Notes: generated from the sequence alone by a model not told the origin. Counted from the stretch's first letter, positions 1-6,504 are shown. The stretch: DNA of 15,078 bases from HO2-45-28 sp964574495 (GCA_964574495.1 CAZNNT010000021.1:1-15078), one strand, 5' to 3'. A program made the numbers and translations.

Positions 1-2
1 CA

Positions 3-440
3 ACAAGAGATACCGCTTTAATTTCCCAAGCGAAAATTGGCCTCGCTTTTGAATATGGGAAAGACAATAATTCAATCGCGCTTAAAAAGATCGTAACGGA
101 TATTAAAAAATTATTTTGTTACATTGGCCTCGTTGATATTAAACTACCCAAAAGCAAAACGGCCGCAAAGTATTTTGATGTTGTTTCTGAAGTTGCCAAA
201 CCAAAAGGATACAAATTATTAAAGAAAATCAAAAATTACAAGATTATACATAAAGGCGAAGTATTTGCCACGAATGGTAAACATGAGCTTATAGCGGAAG
301 AAAATTTTTATCCGATACTTTTTGGAGAAAAGAACTACAAAACCATTTTTGGATTTAGGGGCAAAAAATATTCTAAATCTTTGCCAAGCAGTTTGAGGCG
401 AGCGGCGGCGGGGCGGCTTCCATTGGTCAGAGATTTTTGA
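3..440 (+). CDS. C-terminal part of an unnamed protein, possibly AstE/AspA-like
   Basis: This frame is open from the window edge and ends at TGA (438-440), giving about 145 C-terminal residues with no start codon visible. The first part reads like a metallo-carboxypeptidase-fold segment: a hydrophobic strand followed by FEYGKDNNS and a helix ending in a YIGLVD turn. The tail has a GEVFATNGKHELIAEENFYP strand-turn-strand pattern. This weakly recalls the C-terminal domain of the succinylglutamate desuccinylase/aspartoacylase family, which has a Glu-Gly after a beta strand and a late barrel-like domain. The zinc-binding residues would lie upstream of the window, so the assignment cannot be tested here. 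The last 20 residues (around LRRAAAGRLP) come from a GC-rich stretch unlike the AT-rich body of the gene, so the natural C-terminus could have been altered. The coding call is firm; the family call is a guess. Confidence 0.6.
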   Translation, partial: TRDTALISQAKIGLAFEYGKDNNSIALKKIVTDIKKLFCYIGLVDIKLPKSKTAAKYFDVVSEVAKPKGYKLLKKIKNYKIIHKGEVFATNGKHELIAEENFYPILFGEKNYKTIFGFRGKKYSKSLPSSLRRAAAGRLPLVRDF

Positions 441-497
441 TAAAGTAAGTTCGAGCGCAGTCGTAAATATACTCCAAGATTAATTTCCCCGTTTTTA

Positions 498-526
498 TTG
501 AAAAACAGAGATTTTTACGCTAAAAT
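498..526 (+). promoter_or_regulatory. Sigma70-type promoter of prfB-ftsEX
   Basis: A -35 box TTGAAA (498-503), a 17-nt spacer and a -10 box TAAAAT (521-526) stand just before the prfB start. Only six bases (527-532) separate the -10 from the ATG, so transcription should begin at or beside the start codon and the mRNA would be leaderless. No SD sequence is present. Confidence 0.7.
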
Positions 527-532
527 GGGCAG

Positions 533-1554
533 ATGAGCGAATCTTCCGAAGAAATTAAGCGGCTTGAAAAGCAAATGCTTGAGCCGGATTTTTGGCAAAA
601 TAAAGAAAAAGCGCAAAAAATCCTAAAAGAACTTAATCAGCTGAAAGAAAAATCCAAATCCGGGAATAAATATGACAAGGGTGATGCCGTAATTTCTATT
701 TATTCCGGAGCAGGAGGAGATGATGCCGAGGACTGGGCGTCAATGCTTTTGGAAATGTATCGTAAATTCGCCGAAAAAAGGGGTTGGCCCGTGTCGCTTT
801 TACATCATCATAAAAATGAAGTCGGGGGCACCAAGAACGCGACTTTTGAGGTTTTGGGAAAGTTCGCCTACGGATCTTTGAAGAAGGAAGCAGGCGTGCA
901 CAGGTTGGTCAGGGTCTCGCCATTTTCCGCCAAAAAATTGCGCCACACCTCATTTGCTTTGGTGGAGGTTTTACCCAAGCAAGTTTCCGAAGAAGATGTT
1001 AAAATAAATCAGGAAGAGCTTGAAGTTGATTTCGCGCGATCTAGCGGCCCCGGGGGCCAGAATGTAAATAAGCGCGAAACCGCGGTCCACATGACTCATA
1101 AGCCCACGGGATTGAAAGTCAGGGTGGATTCATTCAGGTCGCAGTCGCAGAATCGCGAAGCCGCCCTGGAGCTTATCCGCTCAAAACTTTATCAGGTCAA
1201 AATTCTTCGGAATAAAACGGAACTTCAGGAATTGAGGGGCGGAAAACTTCCGGAAGCCGAATGGGGACACCAAATCCGTTCTTACGTTTTGCATCCGTAT
1301 AAAATGGTAAAAGACCATCGCACGAATGTTGAGACCTCCGATGTTGAAGCGGTGCTCTCGGGGGACTTAGACGAATTTATTGATGCCGANNNNNNNNNNN
1401 NNNNNNNNNNNNNNNNNNNNNNNNNNNNNNNNNNNNNNNNNNNNNNNNNNNNNNNNNNNNNNNNNNNNNNNNNNNNNNNNNNNNNNNNNCCTCCGATGTT
1501 GAAGCGGTGCTCTCGGGGGACTTAGACGAATTTATTGATGCCGAACTTAAATAA
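533..1554 (+). CDS. prfB: Peptide chain release factor 2 (short domain 1; interrupted by an assembly gap)
   Basis: RF2 recognises UAA/UGA in the ribosomal A site and triggers peptidyl-tRNA hydrolysis. Visible are the anticodon-like SPF tripeptide (residues 129-131) and the catalytic GGQ (174-176), followed by the conserved NVNKRETAVH stretch. The 45-residue spacing between them equals that of E. coli RF2. Both motifs sit 76 residues earlier than in E. coli (205-207 and 250-252), so the N-terminal helical domain is much shortened. An in-frame TAA (521-523) just upstream excludes a longer N-terminus in this frame. The usual CUU-UGA programmed frameshift site is absent. A 100-N gap (1390-1489) splits the gene, but the 55 bases before it recur exactly after it. 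Removing the duplication restores ...DLDEFIDAELK and a stop at 1552-1554, about 288 residues. The stop overlaps the ftsE ATG (TAATG), suggesting translational coupling. Confidence 0.93.
1335..1389 (+). repeat. First copy of 55-bp duplication flanking the N gap
   Basis: This 55-bp segment is identical to 1490-1544. The two copies abut the 100-N run and encode the same piece of RF2 (around SDVEAVLSGDLDEF). It looks like an unmerged contig-end overlap rather than a biological repeat. Confidence 0.9.
1390..1489. other. Assembly gap (100 N)
   Basis: Exactly 100 Ns, the conventional placeholder for a gap of unknown size. Because the flanks are duplicates that join perfectly in frame, the real gap is probably zero or negative. 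Confidence 0.95.
1490..1544 (+). repeat. Second copy of 55-bp duplication flanking the N gap
   Basis: Identical to 1335-1389. It continues directly into the true prfB end (GAA CTT AAA TAA), which shows which copy carries the natural C-terminus. Confidence 0.9.
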
Positions 1555-2234
1555 TGATTTATTTCGATAAGGTTTCAAAAATTTATTCGCCGACCTCCAT
1601 TGCTTTGGAGGACGTGAGTTTTGCCGTTGAGCCGAAAGAGTTTGTTTCAATTGTCGGCCATTCGGGCGCGGGCAAGACCACACTTTTAAAAATGCTTCTG
1701 GCCGAGGATAAGCCGACTTCGGGCAAGGTATTTTTTGAATCAATCAATGTTCACGAGGCGACTCGCGACGAACTGCCCCAAATCAGGCGCCGGATCGGTT
1801 CCATATTTCAGGATTTTCGTCTTTTGCCCCAAAAGACCGCTTACGAAAATATCGCTTTTTGCATGGAAGCGGCGGACGCCGCGGACGAAGATATCTCTAG
1901 TGACGTGCCGCAGGCCCTGGAGTTGGTTGGACTTATGAATAAGGCCCTGCATTTTCCCCACGAGCTTTCAGGAGGAGAAAAACAGCGCGTGGCGATTGCC
2001 CGAGCCATAGTCAATCGGCCGGAAGTGATTTTGGCCGACGAGCCCACCGGAAATCTGGACCCGATAAACACCCGTGAAATTATAGAATTGTTAAAAAAAA
2101 TAAATCAGTTGGGCACTACCGTAATTCTGGCAACCCATAATCATGATGTTGTGAATAACCTTGAACGCAGGGTTATTACTTTGGAGAAGGGCAGGATGGT
2201 GCGTGATGATAAAAAGGGGCGATATGTTATTTAA
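1554..2234 (+). CDS. ftsE: Cell division ATP-binding protein FtsE
   Basis: FtsE is the cytoplasmic ATPase of the FtsEX complex, which couples cytokinesis to activation of peptidoglycan hydrolases at the septum. All ABC ATPase motifs are visible in order: Walker A GHSGAGKT (residues 35-42), the Q-loop at Q86 within IFQDFRLL, the signature LSGGEKQR (138-145), Walker B VILADE (158-163) followed by PTGNLDP, and a switch histidine in ATHNHD. The length of 226 residues is normal for FtsE. The start codon overlaps the prfB stop by one base, and ftsX follows 13 bases after the stop, so prfB-ftsE-ftsX reads as one operon. The IFQDFRLLP stretch after the Q-loop is typical of FtsE rather than of LolD-type ATPases. 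Confidence 0.96.
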   Translation: MIYFDKVSKIYSPTSIALEDVSFAVEPKEFVSIVGHSGAGKTTLLKMLLAEDKPTSGKVFFESINVHEATRDELPQIRRRIGSIFQDFRLLPQKTAYENIAFCMEAADAADEDISSDVPQALELVGLMNKALHFPHELSGGEKQRVAIARAIVNRPEVILADEPTGNLDPINTREIIELLKKINQLGTTVILATHNHDVVNNLERRVITLEKGRMVRDDKKGRYVI

Positions 2235-2247
2235 TTAAAGTATAACC

Positions 2248-3156
2248 ATGAAAGTCGCTATCAGGAGAGCGTTTAAAGAGGGAATAGTGAATTTTTGGAG
2301 AAACGGCTGGGTTTCGCTCGCGGCCATTTTGGTTATGGTGCTCGCGCTTTTTATGATCGGTTTTCTGCTTTTTTCAAATGTTCTTCTGACCTCCGCGCTT
2401 TCGCGCATTGAAGAACAGGTGGACATCAGCATCTATTTTAAAAAGGACTCAACCGAAGAAGAAATTTTGAATACTCAAGCCGCGCTTTCGCAGTTGGCGC
2501 AGGTAAAGTCGGTGAGTTATGTTTCGGAAGAAGAGGCGCTTCAGAATTTTAAAATCAGACACGCCGCTAACGCCTTAATAACCCAGTCGCTTGATGAACT
2601 GGGCGAAAATCCCTTGCAAGCCAGTTTGAATGTTAGAGCCCGCGACCCCAATCAATACGAGATTATCGCCCGCTTTCTGGACTCAAGCGCTTACTCGGCT
2701 TTAATTGACAAAATAAATTATTTTCAAAATCGCGTGGTCATTGAGCGGCTGTCGGGTTTTTTGGCCGCCAGCCGTGCTGCCGGATTCGGCATCACTTTGG
2801 TTTTCGCGCTTATCGCCATGCTCGTGGTCTTTAATACCATACGGCTCGCGATTTACACATCCCGCGACGAAATCGCTGTCAAACGTTTGGTGGGCGCGAC
2901 TAGACGCCATGTGCGCTCTCCATTCGTGGTGGAAGGCGCCATGTACGGAATAATTTCGGCCATAATAACCACGGCGGTTTTCTACCCCATAACTATATGG
3001 CTGGGTCCCGCGGCGGAAAAATTTTTCGGCGGGCCGAATATTTTCGGATATTATCTTTCAAACTTTTTTGAGATTTTCTTTATTCTTTTGGTTATCGGCG
3101 CGGCTCTCGGCGTAATTTCAAGCTCGATTGCAACCAGGCGATATTTGAAGGCCTAA
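2248..3156 (+). CDS. ftsX: Cell division membrane protein FtsX
   Basis: FtsX is the membrane partner of FtsE. The 302-residue protein has the family layout: a short cytoplasmic N-terminus, TM1 (about residues 21-44), a large extracytoplasmic domain (about 45-170) that in other bacteria contacts peptidoglycan hydrolases or their activators, then three more membrane helices (about 177-200, 225-250 and 270-296). The segment TSRDEIAVKRLVGATRRHVR after TM2 is the conserved cytoplasmic coupling region of FtsX/MacB-type permeases, where FtsE docks. The start lacks a strong SD, so translation may depend on coupling to ftsE. A tandem pair of small hairpins and a strong terminator follow the stop. Confidence 0.95.
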   Translation: MKVAIRRAFKEGIVNFWRNGWVSLAAILVMVLALFMIGFLLFSNVLLTSALSRIEEQVDISIYFKKDSTEEEILNTQAALSQLAQVKSVSYVSEEEALQNFKIRHAANALITQSLDELGENPLQASLNVRARDPNQYEIIARFLDSSAYSALIDKINYFQNRVVIERLSGFLAASRAAGFGITLVFALIAMLVVFNTIRLAIYTSRDEIAVKRLVGATRRHVRSPFVVEGAMYGIISAIITTAVFYPITIWLGPAAEKFFGGPNIFGYYLSNFFEIFFILLVIGAALGVISSSIATRRYLKA

Positions 3157-3162
3157 TGTTTT

Positions 3163-3194
3163 CCGAGATTAAATCTCGGCATTTAAAAAATGCC
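3163..3194 (+). repeat. Two overlapping small hairpins after ftsX
   Basis: CCGAGAT-TAA-ATCTCGG (3163-3179) shares its final GG with a second inverted repeat GGCATTT-AAA-AAATGCC (3178-3194). Only one could form completely at a time. They lie just upstream of the intrinsic terminator and may protect the 3' end of the mRNA. Confidence 0.5.
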
Positions 3195-3208
3195 ACTATC
3201 ATTTTCAA

Positions 3209-3246
3209 CTAAAACCCCCGAATGGTATCGGGGGTTTTAGATTTTT
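3209..3246 (+). terminator. Intrinsic terminator of the prfB-ftsEX operon
   Basis: A perfect 13-bp stem (3209-3221 with 3228-3240) with loop ATGGTA is followed by ATTTTT (3241-3246). The arms start with AAAA and end with TTTT, so the hairpin can also serve the convergent DUF378 gene on the minus strand. Confidence 0.88.
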
Positions 3247-3259
3247 ACGGAGGCGAGAG

Positions 3260-3478
3260 TTACGCTGTCGGATAAGTTGAACAGGATTTGCAGTTTTTAT
3301 TGTGTCCGAATATTTCGTAAAGCGCTGAAAGGCCGACGAGCACATAGATGAACTTTGAAACCGCGGCCGTTTGTCCGCCGAAAAGCGAGCCGATTTCCCA
3401 GTTAAAAAGCGCCAACGCCGCCCAATTGAGGCCTCCCACAATCAAAAGCAAAAAAGCAATTTTATGTAAAATTTTCAT
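3260..3478 (-). CDS. DUF378-family small membrane protein
   Basis: This 72-residue protein has two membrane helices (about residues 5-25 and 40-58). It shows the DUF378 signature: a basic start and IAFLL helix, then the GGLNWAALALFNWEIGSLFG turn, and a second helix IYVLVGLSALYEIF. The function of the family is unknown. The C-terminus carries a CKSC pair (NCKSCSTYPTA), often absent from DUF378 proteins, that could bind metal or form a disulfide. No SD precedes the ATG. A TAAAAT -10-like box (3486-3491 on the minus strand) lies 7 nt upstream, which fits a leaderless message, though no good -35 is seen. The gene converges on ftsX. Confidence 0.8.
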   Translation of the reverse strand: MKILHKIAFLLLIVGGLNWAALALFNWEIGSLFGGQTAAVSKFIYVLVGLSALYEIFGHNKNCKSCSTYPTA

Positions 3479-3593
3479 TTATGAAATTTTATTAACATTA
3501 CTACTCGACCTTTGCGTCAATTACTCACCTTTATTTTAACTTTTTGGCGGCTATTATGCCAAAAGCACTTATTAACACCCACTTTTCTATTAG

Positions 3594-3615
3594 TATTTTG
3601 TAAAATTACAAAATA
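3594..3615. repeat. AT-rich perfect hairpin in the 3479-3737 intergenic region
   Basis: TATTTTGTA-AAAT-TACAAAATA is a perfect 9-bp inverted repeat followed by GTTTTATTTT. A second hairpin (TTTTGGC...GCCAAAA) lies at 3542-3564. No gene is seen in this 259-bp AT-rich gap, and the hairpins probably insulate the two divergent genes. Confidence 0.45.
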
Positions 3616-3669
3616 GTTTTATTTTAGCAACACAAAAATCCCAGCACAAAATTACGCTTTTTACAAGTA

Positions 3670-3698
3670 TTGATTCAATAAAAAACGGATGGTATCTT
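3670..3698 (+). promoter_or_regulatory. Promoter of the 3738 gene
   Basis: TTGATT (3670-3675), a 17-nt spacer and TATCTT (3693-3698) would start an RNA near 3705. This leaves a leader of about 33 nt that contains the strong SD AGGAGG (3727-3732), five bases before the ATG at 3738. Confidence 0.55.
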
Positions 3699-3737
3699 TG
3701 CATTAGAAACACTTAACTTGAAAATTAGGAGGAATGG

Positions 3738-4325
3738 ATGGAAAACAAGGCCGTAGAGGAATTGAAAACGCTTTTTCAAGATATTAAAGACGCGACTTTC
3801 TCGGGTGTCGGCACGTCTAAATGGTATCCCAAAAGAAGCGAAGAGGCATACTACCGCATGGAGTACTCCCCCGAGAAATTTACCTTGAGGCACAAAAGTC
3901 CGTCCGCCCCCTCCGAGTTGGTGGTTGAGGTGCGATATCGCAGTCCCGATGACCTTAATTGTGCTTCAATCCGTCTGTGTATGGAGGGCAAGGTTTTAAA
4001 ATCCTACACCACAGAAGAAGAGCTAAGCGGATTTGGTTCGTCTGACGACGCGCTCGAACTGCTCGTTAAATATCTTTTTAAAGATCCGCGCTACGCACTC
4101 GTCGCCGCCGAAGCCGTTCGCGAAATTGAAACCGAGGAACCCAACACGAAGATTTATGAGATAAAGGTGTTTGATTGTACGGATTTCGATGCACTGTTTG
4201 GCATTAAAATCATTATGGAGCTTACTCTGGAAAACGGCGTGTTAAAAATGATGCGAGAAAGGAATTTCCTTGGGAGTAAAGAAATTACATCCCAAAACAT
4301 GGACATCACATTCCTTTTTGAATAG
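3738..4325 (+). CDS. Unrecognised soluble protein
   Basis: I do not recognise this 195-residue protein. It has no signal peptide, membrane segment or cysteine motif. It looks like an alpha/beta cytoplasmic protein: an acidic N-terminal helix (ENKAVEELKTLFQDI), then alternating charged strands (FTLRHKSP, ELVVEVRYRS, ASIRLCMEGKVLKSY), helices around 95-130, and a C-terminal two-strand pattern (IKIIMELTLENGVLKMMRE). Its start is well fixed by AGGAGG five bases upstream, stronger than at most genes here. It is monocistronic, with its own promoter and a terminator right after the stop. The strong expression signals suggest a needed protein, but nothing points to a function. Confidence 0.75.
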   Translation: MENKAVEELKTLFQDIKDATFSGVGTSKWYPKRSEEAYYRMEYSPEKFTLRHKSPSAPSELVVEVRYRSPDDLNCASIRLCMEGKVLKSYTTEEELSGFGSSDDALELLVKYLFKDPRYALVAAEAVREIETEEPNTKIYEIKVFDCTDFDALFGIKIIMELTLENGVLKMMRERNFLGSKEITSQNMDITFLFE

Positions 4326-4350
4326 TGGGCGTACGCACGCCCATTTTTGT
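4326..4350 (+). terminator. Intrinsic terminator of the 3738 gene
   Basis: The stem TGGGCGT (4326-4332) / ACGCCCA (4337-4343) with loop ACGC is followed by TTTTTGTTT. It begins on the base after the stop codon. Confidence 0.9.
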
Positions 4351-4436
4351 TTATCGTTTTCTCGCCCATGCTCGGGAATTATATTGGCGAACGAACCCCC
4401 CATTTGAAAATTTTAAGTTCGTATCGTCAAAAGCTG

Positions 4437-4509
4437 CTGCGGGGCCAGGGTTCGAACCTGGATCTCCGCGTCCAGAGCGCGGCGTCGCTACCGATTAGAC
4501 TACCCCGCA
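4437..4509 (-). tRNA. tRNA-Gln (anticodon CTG)
   Basis: Read on the minus strand from 4509, the acceptor TGCGGGG pairs with CCCCGCA near the 3' end. The anticodon stem CCGCG/CGCGG encloses loop CTCTGGA, giving anticodon CTG (reads CAG, Gln). The T-arm is CCAGG-TTCGAAC-CCTGG. The first pair is U-A and the discriminator base is G, both usual for bacterial glutamine tRNAs. The 3' CCA is not encoded (the genome continues CAG), so CCA must be added by a nucleotidyltransferase. The gene begins 18 bp downstream of the endonuclease stop on the same strand, with no clear promoter between them, so the two may be co-transcribed. The tRNA is continuous, without an intron. Confidence 0.93.
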
Positions 4510-4527
4510 AATTTAATTGCCTACTAT

Positions 4528-5424
4528 TTATTTATCATATTTGCGGAAAGAAATCAATTTTTTAAACATGCCGACTTCCAGTTTTTTTCTTAATCTCACC
4601 GAATTAATCCGCCGTTCAGGATGAAATCCTAGTTTAATTAAAGATTTTTGGACCTCATTTAATAAACTTTCGTTTTTGTTAGAAAATTGAAAGTTATATG
4701 TACAAGTGGGTAAATGTATAGACAGTGAACCCTCAGCTTCAAATAAGCCCCTTATAAAATTTAAAAGATGCATTTTGTTCTTAAAAATCCACGTCGGAGT
4801 TTTAAAAATAGCATAACGCCTGTTTCCTGCGGGTACCCCCAAACGTTTACTTATATTTTTTTGGTATAAAGTAATCGTATAGCAAGCAGACCTCCTAACC
4901 TTTTTGGCATACGGATTTTTATTAAAAACTTTTGAAACGGATTTTTTGCTGTAATGTATTAAGCCCGGATATTTTGACGCTAACGTTATTCTTAAACACT
5001 CTGTTCTTGGAAACCTTGTTATGTTTCCGTCACCCAAAGTTATTCCTATTAGAAAAGCAAGGTCAATACTCTTTTTCAGTGGTTTATTTGTTAATGGCAA
5101 CAATCCACTTTTCATCTGTTCACCTCTCCACCGTTTAAAATTATCAATTTTCTTTTTTCGGAATGTGTTTGAAATTTTGGCGACACTCGGGTGGCTTTCT
5201 TTCGTATATCCTTTACTCCACCCGCTCGGGCGTCCAAGCAAACTTTTTAACCATTTTTTATAACGGAGGTCTGTTTTTGGGAGAGTGCTAACATTTACCG
5301 CAAACCCAGTTCCGGTTTTACCGAATCTTTTTGAATATTCTTTTAACTCGAGGTTGTGCGCTCTTTGTGTATGCGTGCCCGTGATTACTTTAAAATATCT
5401 TTTGCAAATCTCGCACTTATACAT
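4528..5424 (-). CDS. Free-standing LAGLIDADG homing endonuclease with N-terminal zinc finger
   Basis: This 298-residue protein carries two LAGLIDADG-type helices, as in monomeric homing endonucleases: LAFLIGITLGDG (about residues 122-133, acidic residue D132) and LLNFIRGLFEAEG (about 220-232, acidic residue E231). These form the dimer-like interface and supply the metal-binding carboxylates that cut long DNA sites. The N-terminus has a C-X2-C-X10-H-X4-H finger (C4, C7, H18, H23) followed by NLELKEYSKRFG, resembling MucR-like DNA-binding heads. The gene is AT-rich and lysine-rich compared with its neighbours, as expected for a mobile element. It is neither inside an intron nor an intein, and sits between an RNA gene and tRNA-Gln. 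The ATG is preceded by a promoter about 40 bp upstream but no close SD. It could be active, or recruited as a DNA-binding protein. Confidence 0.85.
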   Translation of the reverse strand: MYKCEICKRYFKVITGTHTQRAHNLELKEYSKRFGKTGTGFAVNVSTLPKTDLRYKKWLKSLLGRPSGWSKGYTKESHPSVAKISNTFRKKKIDNFKRWRGEQMKSGLLPLTNKPLKKSIDLAFLIGITLGDGNITRFPRTECLRITLASKYPGLIHYSKKSVSKVFNKNPYAKKVRRSACYTITLYQKNISKRLGVPAGNRRYAIFKTPTWIFKNKMHLLNFIRGLFEAEGSLSIHLPTCTYNFQFSNKNESLLNEVQKSLIKLGFHPERRINSVRLRKKLEVGMFKKLISFRKYDK

Positions 5425-5464
5425 TATTTTAGTATGCCGTTACATTACTCCGCAAACAATTTAA

Positions 5465-5493
5465 ATTATATTTTAAAATCGCGCCTTTTTCAA
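5465..5493 (-). promoter_or_regulatory. Promoter of the homing endonuclease gene
   Basis: On the minus strand TTGAAA (5493-5488), a 17-nt spacer and TATAAT (5470-5465) predict a start near 5458 and a leader of about 34 nt. The leader contains GGAG followed by an ATG-TAA start-stop pair. The -35 directly adjoins the terminator tail of the upstream RNA gene. Confidence 0.65.
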
Positions 5494-5785
5494 TTAAAAT
5501 AGCCCTCTCCTGCGGCGGAGAAGGCTATTCTGTTTTACCTAAGGAGGATGCATGAGGCCCGCCTCCTTTCAGGGCGTCGGATTGTGGCGGATGTTTGGAT
5601 CGGGGCTCGGAATCATATTGGCCGCCGGTCCGGGGGTAAAAGCGCCTCGGAAAATCCTGCCAACCCTGCGGCGTACTGACAGGATGGCAGTATTAGTGCT
5701 TTACGGCCAGTGCATTGGCTCCTCCTTTCTGCAAAGTACTGGTTGGGATGGGGTGGGGGAAGAACCATACAAATCTTTATTCAAT
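5490..5785 (-). ncRNA. Candidate structured non-coding RNA (unassigned)
   Basis: A transcript of about 290 nt is predicted on the minus strand, running from a consensus promoter to an intrinsic terminator. No long reading frame crosses it; the longest minus-strand ORF seen is about 50 codons with no SD. It is GC-rich in an AT-rich gap. Visible pairings include GCCA/UGGC plus CCUG/CAGG around 5652-5688, a GCCA-AUGCAC-UGGC hairpin (5706-5719), and AAGGAGG/CCUCCUU (5541-5569). The first arm of the terminator also begins directly after ACAGA. A C-rich 5' segment (UCCCCCACCCC) can partly pair with downstream G-tracts. I could not match it to tmRNA, RNase P RNA, SRP RNA, 6S or a known riboswitch: the conserved cores of these are not seen. 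It contains two copies of GAAAGGAGG each followed by ATGCA. It is a good candidate for a lineage-specific RNA. Confidence 0.6.
5498..5529 (-). terminator. Intrinsic terminator of the candidate RNA
   Basis: AATAGCC/GGCTATT and TCTCC/GGAGA make a 12-bp stem with one mismatch (5498-5510 with 5517-5529) and loop TGCGGC (plus strand). On the minus strand it runs into TTTTAATTG. Confidence 0.7.
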
Positions 5786-5789
5786 CTTC

Positions 5790-5818
5790 ATTATACTCTT
5801 ATTTTCATATTTTGTCAA
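5790..5818 (-). promoter_or_regulatory. Perfect-consensus promoter of the candidate RNA
   Basis: On the minus strand TTGACA (5818-5813), a 17-nt spacer (5812-5796) and TATAAT (5795-5790) match the sigma70 consensus at all twelve bases. This is the strongest promoter in the window. The predicted start is near 5783. Confidence 0.85.
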
Positions 5819-5929
5819 GTATGCTTAAAAAACCCTTATTTCAGGCCAAAAAACAGAATCTATTTTAGATGTTATACTATAATGATAAAAATAGCAACTA
5901 AAAGGTATTATAAAGATCGTTTTTTCAAC

Positions 5930-5960
5930 AAAAAAATCCCCGCGCGTTTCCACGCGGGGA
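5930..5960 (-). terminator. Intrinsic terminator of the LemA-like gene
   Basis: On the minus strand an 8-bp stem TCCCCGCG/CGCGGGGA (5960-5953 with 5944-5937) with an 8-base loop is followed by seven Ts (5936-5930). It lies 17 bp after the stop of the gene at 5977-6504. Confidence 0.92.
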
Positions 5961-5976
5961 CCATTCAGCTTTTTAC

Positions 5977-6504
5977 CTATTCTTTCGGAAGCGCGAAGCC
6001 GAAAATCCACGGATTCCGCGAGCGGAGACGGATATTCTTTTTTGCCTCCGCTCTTTTCACCTGTTGGTTGTAGACATCTGACTGCAGCTTGTTGATGTGT
6101 CCTACAAGTTTCGTGATGGTTTCCGAGGCGCGGATTTCAGGATATTTCACAAGATAAAACTGGACTTTTTCCGGCCCGATCTTGTTAAATATTTCTTTTT
6201 CGTGTTCGGGGTATTTTTGCGCGAGATACCCGGCAAATTCGGCGCTTAGAGCGTCGGCCTTTTTCTTGTAAATACTCTCAACTTCTTGAAATTTCTTGAC
6301 GTCTTCAATATCGGAAAGTTGGTCGTAATACACAATGCCGGTCGAAATGAAAGCAATAAGAACAGAAATTATGCCGATCACGACAAGCACACCCGCGCCT
6401 TCTTCGTAATTCGTTACCTTGCCCCGCTTTTTCAAGGTCTTATATCTGGAAAAGCACATAAACGAGAAAACGAAAGTAAATAAGGCAATTCCGAGTATGA
6501 ACAT
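5977..6504 (-). CDS. Membrane protein with LemA-like C-terminus
   Basis: This 175-residue protein starts with two hydrophobic helices (about residues 2-19 and 36-60) joined by a short basic loop (RYKTLKKRGK), followed by a mostly helical soluble domain. The segment KYPEIRASETITKLVGHINK, the following charged helix and the final NPWIFGFALP resemble the C-terminal half of LemA proteins (a YP-E-K-A-N-E-like helix followed by a FGF end). The first half is not typical LemA, so the family call is tentative. Its role is unknown; LemA-like proteins are small membrane proteins with no settled function. The start is secure: AAGGAGG lies seven bases before the ATG. A promoter (6566-6595) and terminator (5930-5960) make it monocistronic. 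It is transcribed divergently from the DedA-like operon. Confidence 0.7.
   Translation of the reverse strand: MFILGIALFTFVFSFMCFSRYKTLKKRGKVTNYEEGAGVLVVIGIISVLIAFISTGIVYYDQLSDIEDVKKFQEVESIYKKKADALSAEFAGYLAQKYPEHEKEIFNKIGPEKVQFYLVKYPEIRASETITKLVGHINKLQSDVYNQQVKRAEAKKNIRLRSRNPWIFGFALPKE

Noticed and set aside
525..536. ATG GGC AGA TGA just upstream of prfB as an RF2 programmed frameshift
   Set aside because: Reaching the main frame would need a -1 shift, whereas the known RF2 mechanism is +1 at CUU-UGA. The ATG overlaps the -10 box.
5490..5785. Identity as tmRNA, RNase P RNA, SRP RNA or 6S RNA
   Set aside because: No tRNA-like ends, no GAGGAAAGUCC core, no SRP GGAAG/AGCAGCC apical domain and no end-to-end pairing of 6S were seen. 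An ACAGAA motif near the 3' end alone is not enough.
5860..5894. AT-rich inverted repeat CTATTTT...AAAATAG with a central TATACTATAA
   Set aside because: Short arms, a long loop and AT-rich composition make chance likely; no gene is placed to use it as operator or promoter.
5552..6073. Plus-strand reading frame of 173 codons with a good SD
   Set aside because: It runs antisense through the candidate RNA, across the perfect minus-strand promoter and an intrinsic terminator, and into the LemA-like gene. Its product has low-complexity, mixed composition and no family pattern. The SD is the mirror of the CCTCCTT arm in the RNA hairpin.
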